Program-made: the position numbers and the translations under genes
The notes under the pieces: generated by a model
The model's database searches: none
Told to the model about the DNA's origin: nothing
Seen by the model: the letters and a program-made list of their open reading frames with translations, nothing else
Assembly (NCBI RefSeq): GCF_023051145.1
Contig: NZ_JALKFS010000005.1
Location: 1,240,001 to 1,304,000, forward strand
DNA from: Williamsia sp. DF01-3
GTDB lineage: Bacteria; Actinomycetota; Actinomycetes; Mycobacteriales; Mycobacteriaceae
Reading direction: 5' to 3'
DNA: 64,000 bases
Part shown: in pieces, positions 36,052-45,181 of the stretch
Layout of the letters: every line of letters begins with the position of its first letter
Numbering within the stretch: the stretch's first letter is position 1

Positions 36052-37482
36052 TCAGCCGGTTGCCTGCACCTGGTCCTGGATACGGGCAAAGGGACGTGCT
36101 GCCTCGAGCTCGAACGCCAACTCCAGCAGGGTTCGTTCGTCACCATGTGCCGCCGAGAAGTGCACGCCGATGGGCAGGCCGCCGGTGGTGCGACCCAGCG
36201 GTAGCGACATCGCCGGTCCACCGGCGGCGTTGTTCAACGGGGTGAAACTCACGTAGTTGACCAAGCGCGGGAACATCACGTCGAATCCGGCTGCGGGGGA
36301 CAGGTATCCGAGCTCCGGGGTGGTGTGCCCGAGAACCGGCGACAGCACGATGTCGAGGTCGGTGAATGCCTCGCGGTACTGGCGCTCGCTTCTCTTGAGG
36401 CCACGGATCGACAACGGCGTCAGCCATGGCCGGCGAACGAATTGCCGCGACAGGCCTTTGGTCAGCGAGTCCGTCTTCGACTTGTCGAACGGAGAGCCCG
36501 TCACCCGACCGCCGAAATGCTGGGTGGAGAAGGCCATCAGAGCCCAGTAGTGGATGAAGTCGCGGACAAAGGTCTGATCGGTGGGAATTGTGATGTCACG
36601 GATGTCGTGCCCCAGAGACGCCAACAACGCTGCTGTCTCGTCGACGGCCGATTTGGTCTCTGCGTCGGTGGGCTCGCCTGCGATGGAATCGGTGATCAAT
36701 CCGATCCGCAGACGTCGCTCGGATGGGCCTTCCACCTTGCCCACGCGGGGCAACCTCGCGGCGGGCCGGAACCGTTCGATTGCTGCGACGAACGCAGCGG
36801 TGTCGCGCACGGTACGGGTCACCGCGTTGTTCGACACGATGTCGACCGGCATCTGCTTGCCCTGCAGCGACTGCACCTCGCGGCCGCGCGTCAACTTGAG
36901 GCCGACCAATCCGCAAGCGGCAGCCGGGATACGGATCGACCCGCCGCCGTCGTTGGCGTGAGCGATCGGCACCACGCCTGCAGCGACCAGGGCGGCCGAC
37001 CCGCCGGATGAGGCACCGGCGGAATAGGCGGTGTTCCACGGATTCCGGGTGGGCGGCAGGTGCTGGAACTCGGTGGTCGCGTTGAAGCCGAACTCCGGCA
37101 GGGTGGTCTTGCCCAGCATCGTCATGCCTGAGGCGAGGTACTGCTCGGCGTACGGCTCCGTGGTGGCCTTGACCTTCGGGCGAACGGCTTCGGAGCCGTG
37201 GCCCGTCGGCAGGCCGGCGATGTCGGTGTTGTCCTTGATGAAGGTCGGTACCCCAGCGAACACCCCGCCGGCCGGCCGTTCAGAAGCAGTGCGGGCGCGG
37301 TCGTAGTCCGTCACCACAATTGCGTTGAGTTCGGGATTCACTTTCTCCGCGCGGGCGATGGCGGCGTCGGCTGCCTCGCGTGCGCTGATCTCACCTGCGG
37401 CGATCGCTGCGGCCAGTGACGTTGCGTCGTGTTCGCCGAGTGCGTCGTCGGTGAACGCGTGGACGTGGGTTCGGTCGGTCAT
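36052..37482 (-). CDS. Amidase signature family hydrolase
   Basis: 476 aa. Hydrolyses carboxamides with the Ser-cisSer-Lys triad: Lys in VPTFIKDNTD (near residue 85), the cis-Ser in SAGASSGGSAALVAAG and the nucleophile Ser in DGGGSIRIPA, all present. Length and motifs match the AmiD/AmiC-type enzymes of mycobacteria. The substrate is unknown. It is divergent from a FadR-type regulator with a TGGT-N3-ACCA palindrome in the 71-base gap, so it is probably controlled by that regulator. It converges on the recQ gene with 25 bases between stops. Confidence 0.9.
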   Translation of the reverse strand: MTDRTHVHAFTDDALGEHDATSLAAAIAAGEISAREAADAAIARAEKVNPELNAIVVTDYDRARTASERPAGGVFAGVPTFIKDNTDIAGLPTGHGSEAVRPKVKATTEPYAEQYLASGMTMLGKTTLPEFGFNATTEFQHLPPTRNPWNTAYSAGASSGGSAALVAAGVVPIAHANDGGGSIRIPAAACGLVGLKLTRGREVQSLQGKQMPVDIVSNNAVTRTVRDTAAFVAAIERFRPAARLPRVGKVEGPSERRLRIGLITDSIAGEPTDAETKSAVDETAALLASLGHDIRDITIPTDQTFVRDFIHYWALMAFSTQHFGGRVTGSPFDKSKTDSLTKGLSRQFVRRPWLTPLSIRGLKRSERQYREAFTDLDIVLSPVLGHTTPELGYLSPAAGFDVMFPRLVNYVSFTPLNNAAGGPAMSLPLGRTTGGLPIGVHFSAAHGDERTLLELAFELEAARPFARIQDQVQATG

Positions 37483-37506
37483 GGACTCACGCTAGCTCAC
37501 CGAAAT

Positions 37507-37517
37507 TGGTAAGACCA
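37507..37517. promoter_or_regulatory. FadR/PdhR-type operator in the amidase/GntR gap
   Basis: TGGTAAGACCA, a TGGT-N3-ACCA palindrome with flanking AT, as used by FadR-subfamily GntR regulators (TTGGTnnnACCAA). It lies 25 bases upstream of the amidase start and 37 bases upstream of the regulator start. Confidence 0.5.
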
Positions 37518-37553
37518 CTTGACCTATAGCCAGGTCGCTCCTATCGTCGGGGC

Positions 37554-38315
37554 ATGCCGTTCGAACCGATCAAACATCGCAGCGTGCCCGAAGACGTGTT
37601 CGAGCAGATCGTCGACGGAGTGCTCAGCGGGGACCTGCCTGCGGGCCAGAACCTGCCCAGCGAGCGGGAGTTGGCCAGAGTGCTGGGAGTGTCGAGACCG
37701 GCGATTCGTGAGGCGATGAAACGTGTGGCCGCGGCAGGCCTGGTCAGCATCAAGCAGGGTGGGGGCACCACGGTCCAGGACGTCAGAAGGTTCGGCGGGC
37801 TCGATCTCCTTCCGCGACTGCTCTTTCGAGGAGGCGAACTCGATGTGTCCGTGGCCCGCTCGGTGGTGGAGGCCAGGGCGCACATCGGACCCAAAGTGGC
37901 CGAACTGGCTGCGCAGCGTGCAAACGATACCCAGATAGCCGCGGCGCGGTCGGCGGCGCAGAAGCTCGCCGACACCGCAGAGCCAGTGGCCCAACAGGTT
38001 GCGGCGCTCGATTTCTGGGACGCGGTGGTCGACGGTGCCGATTCGATCACCTTCCGGCTCTTGTACAACACCATGCGGGCCGCTTACGAACCGGCGTTGT
38101 CAGCGTTCGCGGTGGCGCTGGCCGACGAAGTCGGCAACGCCGACGGTTACCGCGCGATCGTCGAGGCGATCGCAGATCGCGATCCTGCGGCGGCCACCCA
38201 GGCGGCCGCCACCCTGCTCGCACCCGCCACATCTATCTTGATGTCGGCGTTCGGAGACATGGAGACCTTGCTGCGCGAGGGGACATCCGATTCGGAGGAC
38301 ACCGATGACATCTGA
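37554..38315 (+). CDS. GntR-family regulator, FadR subfamily
   Basis: 253 aa. N-terminal winged helix-turn-helix: VFEQIVDGVLSGDLPAGQNLPSERELARVLGVSRPAIREAMKRV-type pattern (GDLP, LPSEREL, VSRPAIREA) at residues about 12-70. The C-terminal FCD-like helical domain contains ARSVVEARAHIGPKVAELAA and the DFWDAVV helix. Overlap of 11 bases with the downstream fatty acid hydroxylase-like gene (ATGACATCTGA) indicates translational coupling. The likely targets are the divergent amidase and its own operon. The effector is unknown; family members sense carboxylic or fatty acids. Confidence 0.9.
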   Translation: MPFEPIKHRSVPEDVFEQIVDGVLSGDLPAGQNLPSERELARVLGVSRPAIREAMKRVAAAGLVSIKQGGGTTVQDVRRFGGLDLLPRLLFRGGELDVSVARSVVEARAHIGPKVAELAAQRANDTQIAAARSAAQKLADTAEPVAQQVAALDFWDAVVDGADSITFRLLYNTMRAAYEPALSAFAVALADEVGNADGYRAIVEAIADRDPAAATQAAATLLAPATSILMSAFGDMETLLREGTSDSEDTDDI

Positions 38316-39006
38316 CCGTCGAGCCCATGACCGGATTCGTAAAGACGAGCAGGGGCGATCGAGTACTCGTCGCGGACTGACCCTCGGTGCCGCGTTCGGC
38401 GAGTTCGTACGACATCCCACACCGTGGATGATCGCGGTGCTGCTGGCCGGGTCCGGTGCAGCTCGCGTCGTGGTGGCCGATTGGCACTGGACCGACGCGG
38501 TGGTACCGGCGGTGATGATCGCGTCGTTCCCGCTGGCGGAGTGGATCATTCACGTCGGTGTTCTCCACTGGCGCCCGAGATCTGTCGGTTCGCTGAAGGT
38601 CGATTCACTGCTCTCGCGCAAACACCGTGAACACCACCGGGATCCGCGGAACATACCGCTGATCTTCATCCCGTGGCGCGTGCTCTGCGTCGTGATCCCG
38701 GTTTCAGTCCTGATCGGCGTCTTCGGGTTCGGACGGCTCGGGCTGGGACTGACATTCCTGACCACGCTGGGTGCGCTGGGGCTCGTCTACGAGTGGACGC
38801 ACTATCTGATCCATACCGACTACAAGCCGAAAAGCCGTCTGTACAAGGCGACGTGGCGCAACCACCGGTTTCATCACTACAAGAACGAGCACTATTGGTT
38901 CACCGTGACCACCTCCGGTACGGCCGATCGGCTGCTGGGGACGGACCCTGATCCCGAGTCGGTCGAGAAATCACCGACGGCGAAAAACCTTCACGCCCTG
39001 AGTTGA
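38305..39006 (+). CDS. Fatty acid hydroxylase/sterol desaturase superfamily protein
   Basis: 233 aa, with four membrane segments. The di-iron histidine clusters are visible: WIIHVGVLHW, HREHH, YEWTHYLIH and HRFHH. These bind two irons and oxidise lipid C-H bonds with O2. The substrate could be a fatty acid or a carotenoid/sterol-like lipid. It begins inside the end of the GntR-regulator gene and is thus probably co-expressed with it. Convergent with the methyltransferase gene, with 26 bases between them. Confidence 0.88.
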   Translation: MTSDRRAHDRIRKDEQGRSSTRRGLTLGAAFGEFVRHPTPWMIAVLLAGSGAARVVVADWHWTDAVVPAVMIASFPLAEWIIHVGVLHWRPRSVGSLKVDSLLSRKHREHHRDPRNIPLIFIPWRVLCVVIPVSVLIGVFGFGRLGLGLTFLTTLGALGLVYEWTHYLIHTDYKPKSRLYKATWRNHRFHHYKNEHYWFTVTTSGTADRLLGTDPDPESVEKSPTAKNLHALS

Positions 39007-39032
39007 CCCCGTTGTCCCGGCGCCCGAGGTGT

Positions 39033-39782
39033 TCAGCCGGGTTTGCGCGCAGTGACGTACTGGGCCTGGCCGGTGACGGTCTGTTCGATGTCGACAAGAC
39101 CGGCTGCCCGCAGTCGGTCGATCACCTCGTTCCGCTCAAAGAGGTGGTAGCCGCTCCGGCCGGCGACCAACGACACACCCGGAAGCGATGTGAGTGGGGT
39201 CCGCAGTGAGGTGAAGACCGCGACCTCGCCCTGCGGCGCCGTCACCCTGGCGAGCTCATCGAGCACCACACCGGGGTCGGGAACGAGGTAAAGAGCGGCC
39301 AGGCAGCAGACGGTGTCGAAAGTGCCGTCGGGAAAAGGTATTTCGTGTGCGTCGGCGCGTATGTAGGCCACTCGCGGTCCGCTGTTGGTGCGCACCGCCC
39401 GTTCGATCATCGGAACCGAGAAGTCCAGACCCACGCACACCCCCTCCCCGGTCAGCTGATCGGACAGTGTGCGGGTGTAATTGCCAGGGCCGCATGCCAC
39501 ATCGAGGATGGTGCGGTCGCCGGCGCGGCCCAGACGCGCAACCAGTTGCCGGTCGAACTCCTTTGTGGACGTGCCGCCCAGGCTGAACAGTCGGGTGAAC
39601 ACCGGCCGCCATGCCCGCTCATAGATGGTGGCGAACACCGGGTTCTGCATGATCGACAAGCTGGTGCTCGCAGCGGGCTCGGGTGGTCCGAGGAGGTCGA
39701 GGTAACCCCGGCTGTCGTCGATGGGCACGGGCACCCGCCCCGGGTCGAGCATGTCGCGAACCTTGTCGGTGGCGGCGCTCAA
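39033..39782 (-). CDS. Class I SAM-dependent methyltransferase
   Basis: 249 aa. The Rossmann-type SAM site is ILDVACGPGNYTRTL (motif I, near residue 93), with motif II VGLDFSVPMIERA and ADAHEIPFPDGTFDTV after it. An N-terminal PIDDSRGYLDLLG segment resembles the zinc-free UbiE/MenG-like methyltransferases of actinobacteria. The substrate is unknown; a lipid or quinone is possible. The start codon overlaps the stop of the AhpD-like gene by four bases, so the two are coupled. Confidence 0.88.
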   Translation of the reverse strand: MSAATDKVRDMLDPGRVPVPIDDSRGYLDLLGPPEPAASTSLSIMQNPVFATIYERAWRPVFTRLFSLGGTSTKEFDRQLVARLGRAGDRTILDVACGPGNYTRTLSDQLTGEGVCVGLDFSVPMIERAVRTNSGPRVAYIRADAHEIPFPDGTFDTVCCLAALYLVPDPGVVLDELARVTAPQGEVAVFTSLRTPLTSLPGVSLVAGRSGYHLFERNEVIDRLRAAGLVDIEQTVTGQAQYVTARKPG

Positions 39783-40309
39783 TGGTCACGCTCGATGCGC
39801 AACGTTCCGATCGTGGTGGCCAGCGAATCGTATTGACCGACGAGCAGGACGAACTCGATGAGTCGGCGGTCGTCGAGATGCGCCGACAGCTCTTTCCACG
39901 TCACGTCGCTCAGGTCCTTGGTACCCACCAGCTCGTCGACCGCGCGCAGCAACGCCAGTTCTTTGCCCGACCATCCCGCGTCCGGTCCCTGGAGGATCCG
40001 CGAGAACTCCGCCTCGTCGATGCCCGCGCGCTTCCCGAGACGCTTGTGATGGTCGAGTTCGTACTCGCAGGTGCGTAGATGAGCGGTTCTGATGATCACC
40101 AGTTCGGTGTCGTGCCGAGCGAGTGAGCCAAAAGGCATCATCTTCGCCGAATAGTGCAGCCATCCACGAAAAAGGCCCTTGCCGCGGCCCAGCGTGGAGA
40201 ACAGGTGCATGTCCGACAGGCCGAGGGTGCGCGCGGCACCCTTGCTGATCACCCAGTTGAACGGTCCGAGCTGACGAAGGTTTCCGGGGTCGATCCGTTG
40301 TGAACTCAC
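39779..40309 (-). CDS. Carboxymuconolactone decarboxylase/AhpD-like protein
   Basis: 176 aa. The family helix with a redox/proton-relay motif RTCEYELDHHKRLGKRAG (Cys near residue 81, two His near 86-87) is present, but only one Cys of the AhpD-type CxxC pair, so peroxidase-partner activity is doubtful. The call corresponds to Rv0464c by position between lpd and ramB (recalled synteny). Coupled to the downstream methyltransferase by a four-base overlap. Function in mycobacteria is unknown. Confidence 0.85.
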   Translation of the reverse strand: MSSQRIDPGNLRQLGPFNWVISKGAARTLGLSDMHLFSTLGRGKGLFRGWLHYSAKMMPFGSLARHDTELVIIRTAHLRTCEYELDHHKRLGKRAGIDEAEFSRILQGPDAGWSGKELALLRAVDELVGTKDLSDVTWKELSAHLDDRRLIEFVLLVGQYDSLATTIGTLRIERDH

Positions 40310-40468
40310 GACGCAAACCTATCCGAGTGCCGCCGCCCCCGAGCCGCTCAGAGTCATTTCGGATCTGCCGAAGCACTGTCGGCGTTTTCCCGGACCTGGA
40401 TGGTCGCCAAGCGGGCCTTTCGGGCAGAGTTGAGCGAGGCGGCTGATGATCGAGGAGTGGAGCGACTT

Positions 40469-41929
40469 GTGCGTCGGATACTGATCATGGTCGGAGCCGC
40501 GCTTGCGGCCATGGCCGTTCTTGCCGGGTGCGGCGGTGACGATGTCGGTGGCTTTGCCGAACTCGAGAAATCAGGTGTGCTGCGGGTCGGGACGGAGGGC
40601 ACGTATGCGCCCTTCAGCTACCACGACTCCCAGACCGGCGAACTGGTCGGCTACGACGTCGACGTCGCAAAGGCCGTGGGCGACAAGCTCGGTCTGCGGG
40701 TGGAGTTCGTCGAGGTGCCCTTCGACTCGATCTTCGCCGCCCTCGAGGCCGACCGCTTCGATGTGGTGGCCAATCAGGTCACCATCACCGACGAGCGCAA
40801 GGCGAAATACGACCTGTCGGAGCCCTACGCGATCGGAGAGGGTGTGATCGTCACCCAGGCCGACGACACGTCCATCACGTCGCTGGCCGACCTCCGGGGC
40901 AAGACCACCGCGCAGACGGAGACCAGCAACTGGGCCGGGGTGGCACGAGACGCCGGGGCAACCGTCGAGTCGGTGGACGGTTTCACCCCCGCGATCAAAC
41001 TGCTCAACCAGGGCCGGGTGCAGGCCACGGTCAACGACAGTCTCTCGGTGCTCGCCTATCAGGCCACCACCGGCGACACCAGCATCAAGATCGCCGCGAA
41101 CATCGGGGAGCGCTCCGAGCAGGCGTTTGCCGCCCGCAAGGACAGTGGACTGCTCGACAACATCAATGGCGCGCTGGACGAGCTCCGGGCGGACGGAACC
41201 CTCGAGGAGATCTCGCAGACCTATCTAGACGCCAACGCAGCCGGCACGTCCGAGGGAAAGACAGCACCGAGCACGTGGGAGCTCATCGCCGACAACCTCT
41301 GGCCGATGGCCAAGGCCACCATCACCGTCACCATCCCGCTGACGGCGATCAGCTTCTTCTTCGGACTGGTCATCGCGCTCGGCGTGGCACTGGCCAGGAT
41401 GTCGAGGAACCGGGCCATCTCCTCGGTGGCCCGGATCTACATATCCCTGATCCGAGGCACCCCGTTGCTGGTGCAGCTCTTCATCATCTTCTACGCACTG
41501 CCCGAATTGAACATCCTCATCAATCCGTTCCCGGCCGCAGCAATCGCGTTCAGCCTCAACGTCGGTGGCTACGCTGCCGAGATCATCAGGGCGGCCATCG
41601 GCAGTATTCCCAAGGGCCAGTGGGAGGCCGCGGAGACGATCGGGATGGGCTACACCACCGCCCTCCGGCGCATCATCCTGCCTCAGGCTCTGCGCACGGC
41701 TGTTCCGCCGCTGTCGAACACCCTGATCTCATTGGTGAAAGACACATCGCTGGCCTCGACGATCCTGGTGACCGAGCTTCTACGGACCGCGCAGATCGCG
41801 GCAGCCCCCGCCTTCGAGTACTTCGCCCTCTACGGCACCGCCGCCCTGTATTACTGGATTGTGTGCCTTGCACTGTCCTTTGTGCAGGGACGCCTCGAGC
41901 TCCGACTGGACAGGTTTGTGGCCAAATGA
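40469..41929 (+). CDS. Amino-acid ABC transporter, fused substrate-binding protein and permease
   Basis: 486 aa from GTG 40469. A lipoprotein signal (LAAMAVLAGC, lipobox Cys about residue 21) anchors a periplasmic-type binding domain of the SBP_bac_3 family (residues about 35-260: GVLRVGTEGTYAPFSY, GYDVDVAKAVGD, PFDSIFAALEADRFD). It continues into a HisM/GlnP-like permease (residues about 280-485) with the EAA loop GQWEAAETIGMGYTTALRRIILPQA. Such fusions are known for glutamine and related transporters. With the ATPase it would import a polar or glutamine-type amino acid. It overlaps the ATPase gene by four bases. Confidence 0.88.
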   Translation: MRRILIMVGAALAAMAVLAGCGGDDVGGFAELEKSGVLRVGTEGTYAPFSYHDSQTGELVGYDVDVAKAVGDKLGLRVEFVEVPFDSIFAALEADRFDVVANQVTITDERKAKYDLSEPYAIGEGVIVTQADDTSITSLADLRGKTTAQTETSNWAGVARDAGATVESVDGFTPAIKLLNQGRVQATVNDSLSVLAYQATTGDTSIKIAANIGERSEQAFAARKDSGLLDNINGALDELRADGTLEEISQTYLDANAAGTSEGKTAPSTWELIADNLWPMAKATITVTIPLTAISFFFGLVIALGVALARMSRNRAISSVARIYISLIRGTPLLVQLFIIFYALPELNILINPFPAAAIAFSLNVGGYAAEIIRAAIGSIPKGQWEAAETIGMGYTTALRRIILPQALRTAVPPLSNTLISLVKDTSLASTILVTELLRTAQIAAAPAFEYFALYGTAALYYWIVCLALSFVQGRLELRLDRFVAK

Positions 41930-42705
41930 CCGATCTCCGTAAATCCCAGCCCACCGGCGACCTGGTGACCGTCAACGGTCTCTCCAAATCATTCGGCGAC
42001 AACCACGTGCTCCGGGGCATCGACTTCACCGTTGCAACCGGATCGGTCACCACGCTGATCGGTCCTTCCGGATCAGGCAAGACAACCATCCTGCGCTCGC
42101 TCAACGCACTCGACATCCCCGACGGCGGCCAGGTCTCCATCGCCGACGTCGCCGTCGATTTCGACGCACCGGTCGCGAAGCCGCTGCTGGCCCGGTACCG
42201 GGCGCAGTCGGGCATGGTGTTCCAGGGACACAATCTGTTTCCGCACAAGACGGTGCTGGAGAACATCATCGAAGGCCCGACGATCGTGCAGAAGCGCCCG
42301 CGCGACGAGGTCATCACCGACGCCAAGGCATTGCTGGAGCAAGTCGGCCTTACCGACAAGCGCGACCAGTACCCGCATCAACTGTCCGGAGGCCAGCAGC
42401 AGCGTGTGGGGATCGCCCGAGCGCTCGCACTCAAGCCCAAACTGATGCTGTTCGACGAGCCCACGTCAGCTCTGGACCCCGAGCTGGTGGGGGAGGTGCT
42501 GGGGGTGATGAAAGACCTTGCCGCACAGGGTTGGACGATGATCGTGGTGACCCACGAGATCCACTTCGCGCAGAAGGTCGCCGACCAGGTGCTGTTCGCC
42601 GACGGCGGGGTGGTGTTGGAGAAGGGGCCACCTGCTGAGGTCATCGGTGCACCCAAACACCAACGGACCAAGCAGTTCCTGCGGCGTATCCTCGATCCGG
42701 TCTAG
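41926..42705 (+). CDS. Amino-acid ABC transporter ATP-binding protein
   Basis: 259 aa. Walker A GPSGSGKTT, Q-loop VFQGHNLFPHKTVLENI, signature LSGGQQQR, Walker B LMLFDEPTSALDPE and switch His in VVTHEI are all intact. The GlnQ/HisP-type sequence matches its partner, the fused binding-protein/permease gene, with which it shares ATGA (start 41926, upstream stop 41929). The operon of two genes is a complete importer. It converges on ramB with 17 bases between. Confidence 0.94.
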   Translation: MTDLRKSQPTGDLVTVNGLSKSFGDNHVLRGIDFTVATGSVTTLIGPSGSGKTTILRSLNALDIPDGGQVSIADVAVDFDAPVAKPLLARYRAQSGMVFQGHNLFPHKTVLENIIEGPTIVQKRPRDEVITDAKALLEQVGLTDKRDQYPHQLSGGQQQRVGIARALALKPKLMLFDEPTSALDPELVGEVLGVMKDLAAQGWTMIVVTHEIHFAQKVADQVLFADGGVVLEKGPPAEVIGAPKHQRTKQFLRRILDPV

Positions 42706-42722
42706 GTTTTGGCGGCTCGGGT

Positions 42723-44132
42723 TCAGCGCACCAGGTACGGCGAGACGGTGCTGCGGTGCTCGTCGATGTCGAGCTTGACGCCGAGCGCGGGGAAGGCTCG
42801 CTGCGGGCAATTGACCCGTTCACAGACCCGGCACCCGGCACCGATCGGGGTCACGTTGGCCTGTGGACCGATCTCGAGACCGTCGGAGTACACGAGCCGC
42901 GCCGCATGACGTTGCTCGCAACCCAACCCGATGGCAAAGGTCTTGCCGGGCTGGCCGAACCGCGCCGCCCGCCGCTCGACGGTGCGCGCCACCCAGAGGT
43001 AGTTGCGGCCGTCGGGCATCTGGGCGATCTGGATCTGGATCTTGCCTGGCGAGCCGAACGTCTCGTACACGTTCCACAGCGGGCACGTGCCGCCGCTGTT
43101 CGAGAAGTGGAAACCGGTGGCGGACTGTCGTTTCGACATGTTGCCGGCGCGGTCGACGCGCACGAACGTGAACGGCACACCGCGCAGGTTGGGGCGCTGC
43201 AGAGTGGACAGCCGATGGCAGATCGTCTCGTACGACACCGAGAAGAACGCCGAGAGTCGTTCGATGTCGTAGCGATAATCCTCTGCGGCACCGTGGAACT
43301 GAGAATAGGGCAGCACCGCGGCGGCGGCGTAGTAGTTCGCCATCCCGAGTAGGGCCAGCCGCCGGGCCTCGTCCGAGGTGAAGTTGCCCTCGTCGACCAT
43401 CTGACGCATGAGGTCGCCGCACTCGAGGTGCCCGAGTTCGGCTGCCAGCTTGAACACCCGCTGTCCCTGGGAGAGGTGCCCCGAGATCTCCAGACGTCGC
43501 GTGTCGGGGTCGAATCGGTGCAGCACGGTGTCACCCAGGTCGACCCGTCGCACGATCTGTACCCCGTGCACCGTCTGCAGTCTGTCGGTGATCTCGTGCC
43601 GAACGTCGCCGGAGTGCATCCGCATGCGAGTGGTGAGCTCTTCGGCGGCGGTGTCGAGCTCGTGGAGGTAGTTGTGACGCTGATAGAAGTAGTCGCGCAC
43701 CTCTTCGTGCGGTGCGCTGATCGAACCGCGCATGCTGCCGTCGCCCCGGTCGTCGGTTGCGGCTGCGAGTTGATCGGTGGCGATCCGATATCTGCGGTGC
43801 AGGTTCACCATGGCCTTGGCGAGTTCGGGATGGCTGGCGACCAGATCGGTGATCTCCTGAGCGTCGGCGCTGGCGCCCACGTCCTCGTCCATCACCACCT
43901 CACGCACCTCGGCGATCAGTCGCGCATTGTCCTGAGAATCGAAGAATGAGGTGTCGACGCCGAACACCTCGCTGATCTTGAGCAATACGGGAGCGGTCAG
44001 AGGTCGTGCGTCGTGCTCGATCTGATTGAGATACGACGGGGAGATGTCCAGTGACTGCGCCAGGGCAACCTGGGAGATGCCGCGCTCGGAGCGCAGCTGT
44101 CGCAGTCGGGCGCCGACGTAGGTCTTGGGCAT
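42723..44132 (-). CDS. ramB: Acetate-metabolism regulator RamB
   Basis: 469 aa. XRE-type helix-turn-helix at residues about 5-60 (LRQLRSERGISQVALAQSLDISPSYLNQIEH), then a large domain with an IrrE-like HLECG motif and a C-terminal short-chain-fatty-acyl-type domain with CRVCERVNCPQRAF, which has four Cys and may bind metal. RamB of C. glutamicum and mycobacteria represses or activates acetate and glyoxylate genes (aceA, aceB, ack-pta). In this window a matching site lies upstream of aceA. AGGAGG directly abuts the ATG, an unusually close spacing. Position equals Rv0465c. Confidence 0.93.
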   Translation of the reverse strand: MPKTYVGARLRQLRSERGISQVALAQSLDISPSYLNQIEHDARPLTAPVLLKISEVFGVDTSFFDSQDNARLIAEVREVVMDEDVGASADAQEITDLVASHPELAKAMVNLHRRYRIATDQLAAATDDRGDGSMRGSISAPHEEVRDYFYQRHNYLHELDTAAEELTTRMRMHSGDVRHEITDRLQTVHGVQIVRRVDLGDTVLHRFDPDTRRLEISGHLSQGQRVFKLAAELGHLECGDLMRQMVDEGNFTSDEARRLALLGMANYYAAAAVLPYSQFHGAAEDYRYDIERLSAFFSVSYETICHRLSTLQRPNLRGVPFTFVRVDRAGNMSKRQSATGFHFSNSGGTCPLWNVYETFGSPGKIQIQIAQMPDGRNYLWVARTVERRAARFGQPGKTFAIGLGCEQRHAARLVYSDGLEIGPQANVTPIGAGCRVCERVNCPQRAFPALGVKLDIDEHRSTVSPYLVR

Positions 44133-44257
44133 CCTCCTAGCGTAGGCGGCTCGCGACCGACGCCAGATGTGTCGGAACGAGGTCGACCAGCGAGTTGTCC
44201 GGACGGATGCGCTGCGGCGGCTGTGCTGACGTGGTCGCCGGCGGGACTGTCTAACCT

Positions 44258-44974
44258 GTGTGGGTGTTGCGCAGACGAGTGGGTGCGGGGGTCATCGTGC
44301 TGACGGTGCTGGGCCTGATCAGTGCCGGATGCGGCGACGATTCGACAGACGATGGGCCCGCATCGTCGTCGTCGGAGGAGCCGACGAGTCTTTCGGAGAA
44401 GTTGCTGCCCGCCCGTGAGTTCCCGGACGGATACCAACCGACGGAGTTGGGGATCGTCGATCTCCGCGACCAGAATGCGGCCGCCCTGGCTGCGGCGCAG
44501 ACCGCCGTGTTCGAACCGGCGCAGTGCCGGCCCACCGCCGACGCCGATCTCAACGAACAACTCGATGCGGGCAACGCGGCCGTATCGGCACGCCAGTCCC
44601 CGGTCGGGAACACGATCACCGAGCTCGTGACCACTGCGGTCCGAGACATCGACGCCGATGTCCGGACGAGCACCGGCGCGTGCGCCAGGGTCACCGTCAC
44701 GATCACGCAGGGGAGCACTGCGGGCACCACGGTGGTGACCGACAACCAGCGGCTGAGCCCGCCGCCGTTGCCCACGTCAGTGTCGTTGCTGGTGAAGTCG
44801 ACCGCGACGACGACGTATCCCGGTGGCCGAACCGACGTCCAGCAGACCTTGGCCGGCTACGCGGTCGTCGACGGGATCACGGTGCAAGTGGTGGCCATCT
44901 CGTCCGAGGGTGGGATGAGCGACCTCGGCTTCTCGGACTTGTTCAAGCGCGCGGTCCTTCGCGCAGCGGCCTGA
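44258..44974 (+). CDS. Putative lipoprotein
   Basis: 238 aa from GTG 44258 (GTG 44264 also possible). Arg-rich head and hydrophobic core end in lipobox ISAGC (Cys about residue 25), followed by a Ser/Asp/Glu-rich linker. The mature domain is about 190 residues, beta-rich, with two cysteines (QCRPTADADL and GACARVTVTI) that may form a disulfide, and resembles small mycobacterial surface lipoproteins (Rv-type DUF5642-like) only in outline. No function. Divergent from ramB by 125 bases. Confidence 0.6.
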   Translation: MWVLRRRVGAGVIVLTVLGLISAGCGDDSTDDGPASSSSEEPTSLSEKLLPAREFPDGYQPTELGIVDLRDQNAAALAAAQTAVFEPAQCRPTADADLNEQLDAGNAAVSARQSPVGNTITELVTTAVRDIDADVRTSTGACARVTVTITQGSTAGTTVVTDNQRLSPPPLPTSVSLLVKSTATTTYPGGRTDVQQTLAGYAVVDGITVQVVAISSEGGMSDLGFSDLFKRAVLRAAA

Positions 44975-45016
44975 CCCTTCGGCATCGGCCGGACACAGCT
45001 CGTGTCCGATTCTGTG

Positions 45017-45032
45017 TGTGATTGTGATCACC
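45017..45032. promoter_or_regulatory. CRP/GlxR-like site upstream of aceA
   Basis: TGTGATTGTGATCACC fits TGTGA-N6-TCACA with one mismatch. GlxR controls glyoxylate-bypass genes in C. glutamicum. It lies 360 bases from aceA, far for direct repression, so it could also serve the leftward lipoprotein/ramB side. Confidence 0.5.
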
Positions 45033-45117
45033 GTATCGCCGTTGCTGCCGGTGGCCTACGCGGGTTGAGTGTTGCTCACGGTCACAGGAATCGAGTGGGA
45101 GGCCCCGCTGCAAAATC

Positions 45118-45146
45118 CCAGTACGCGCGTACTTTTTGCGTACTGG
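45118..45146. promoter_or_regulatory. Palindrome CCAGTACGC-N11-GCGTACTGG
   Basis: A 9-base perfect inverted repeat around an 11-base AT-rich spacer, about 250 bases upstream of aceA. It does not match a regulator I know. GTACGCGCGTAC inside the left arm and spacer is itself palindromic. Could be an operator or a stem in a leader RNA. Confidence 0.45.
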
Positions 45147-45181
45147 AGAGTAGTTAATTCAGGCCGGTTCACAGCCTGATC

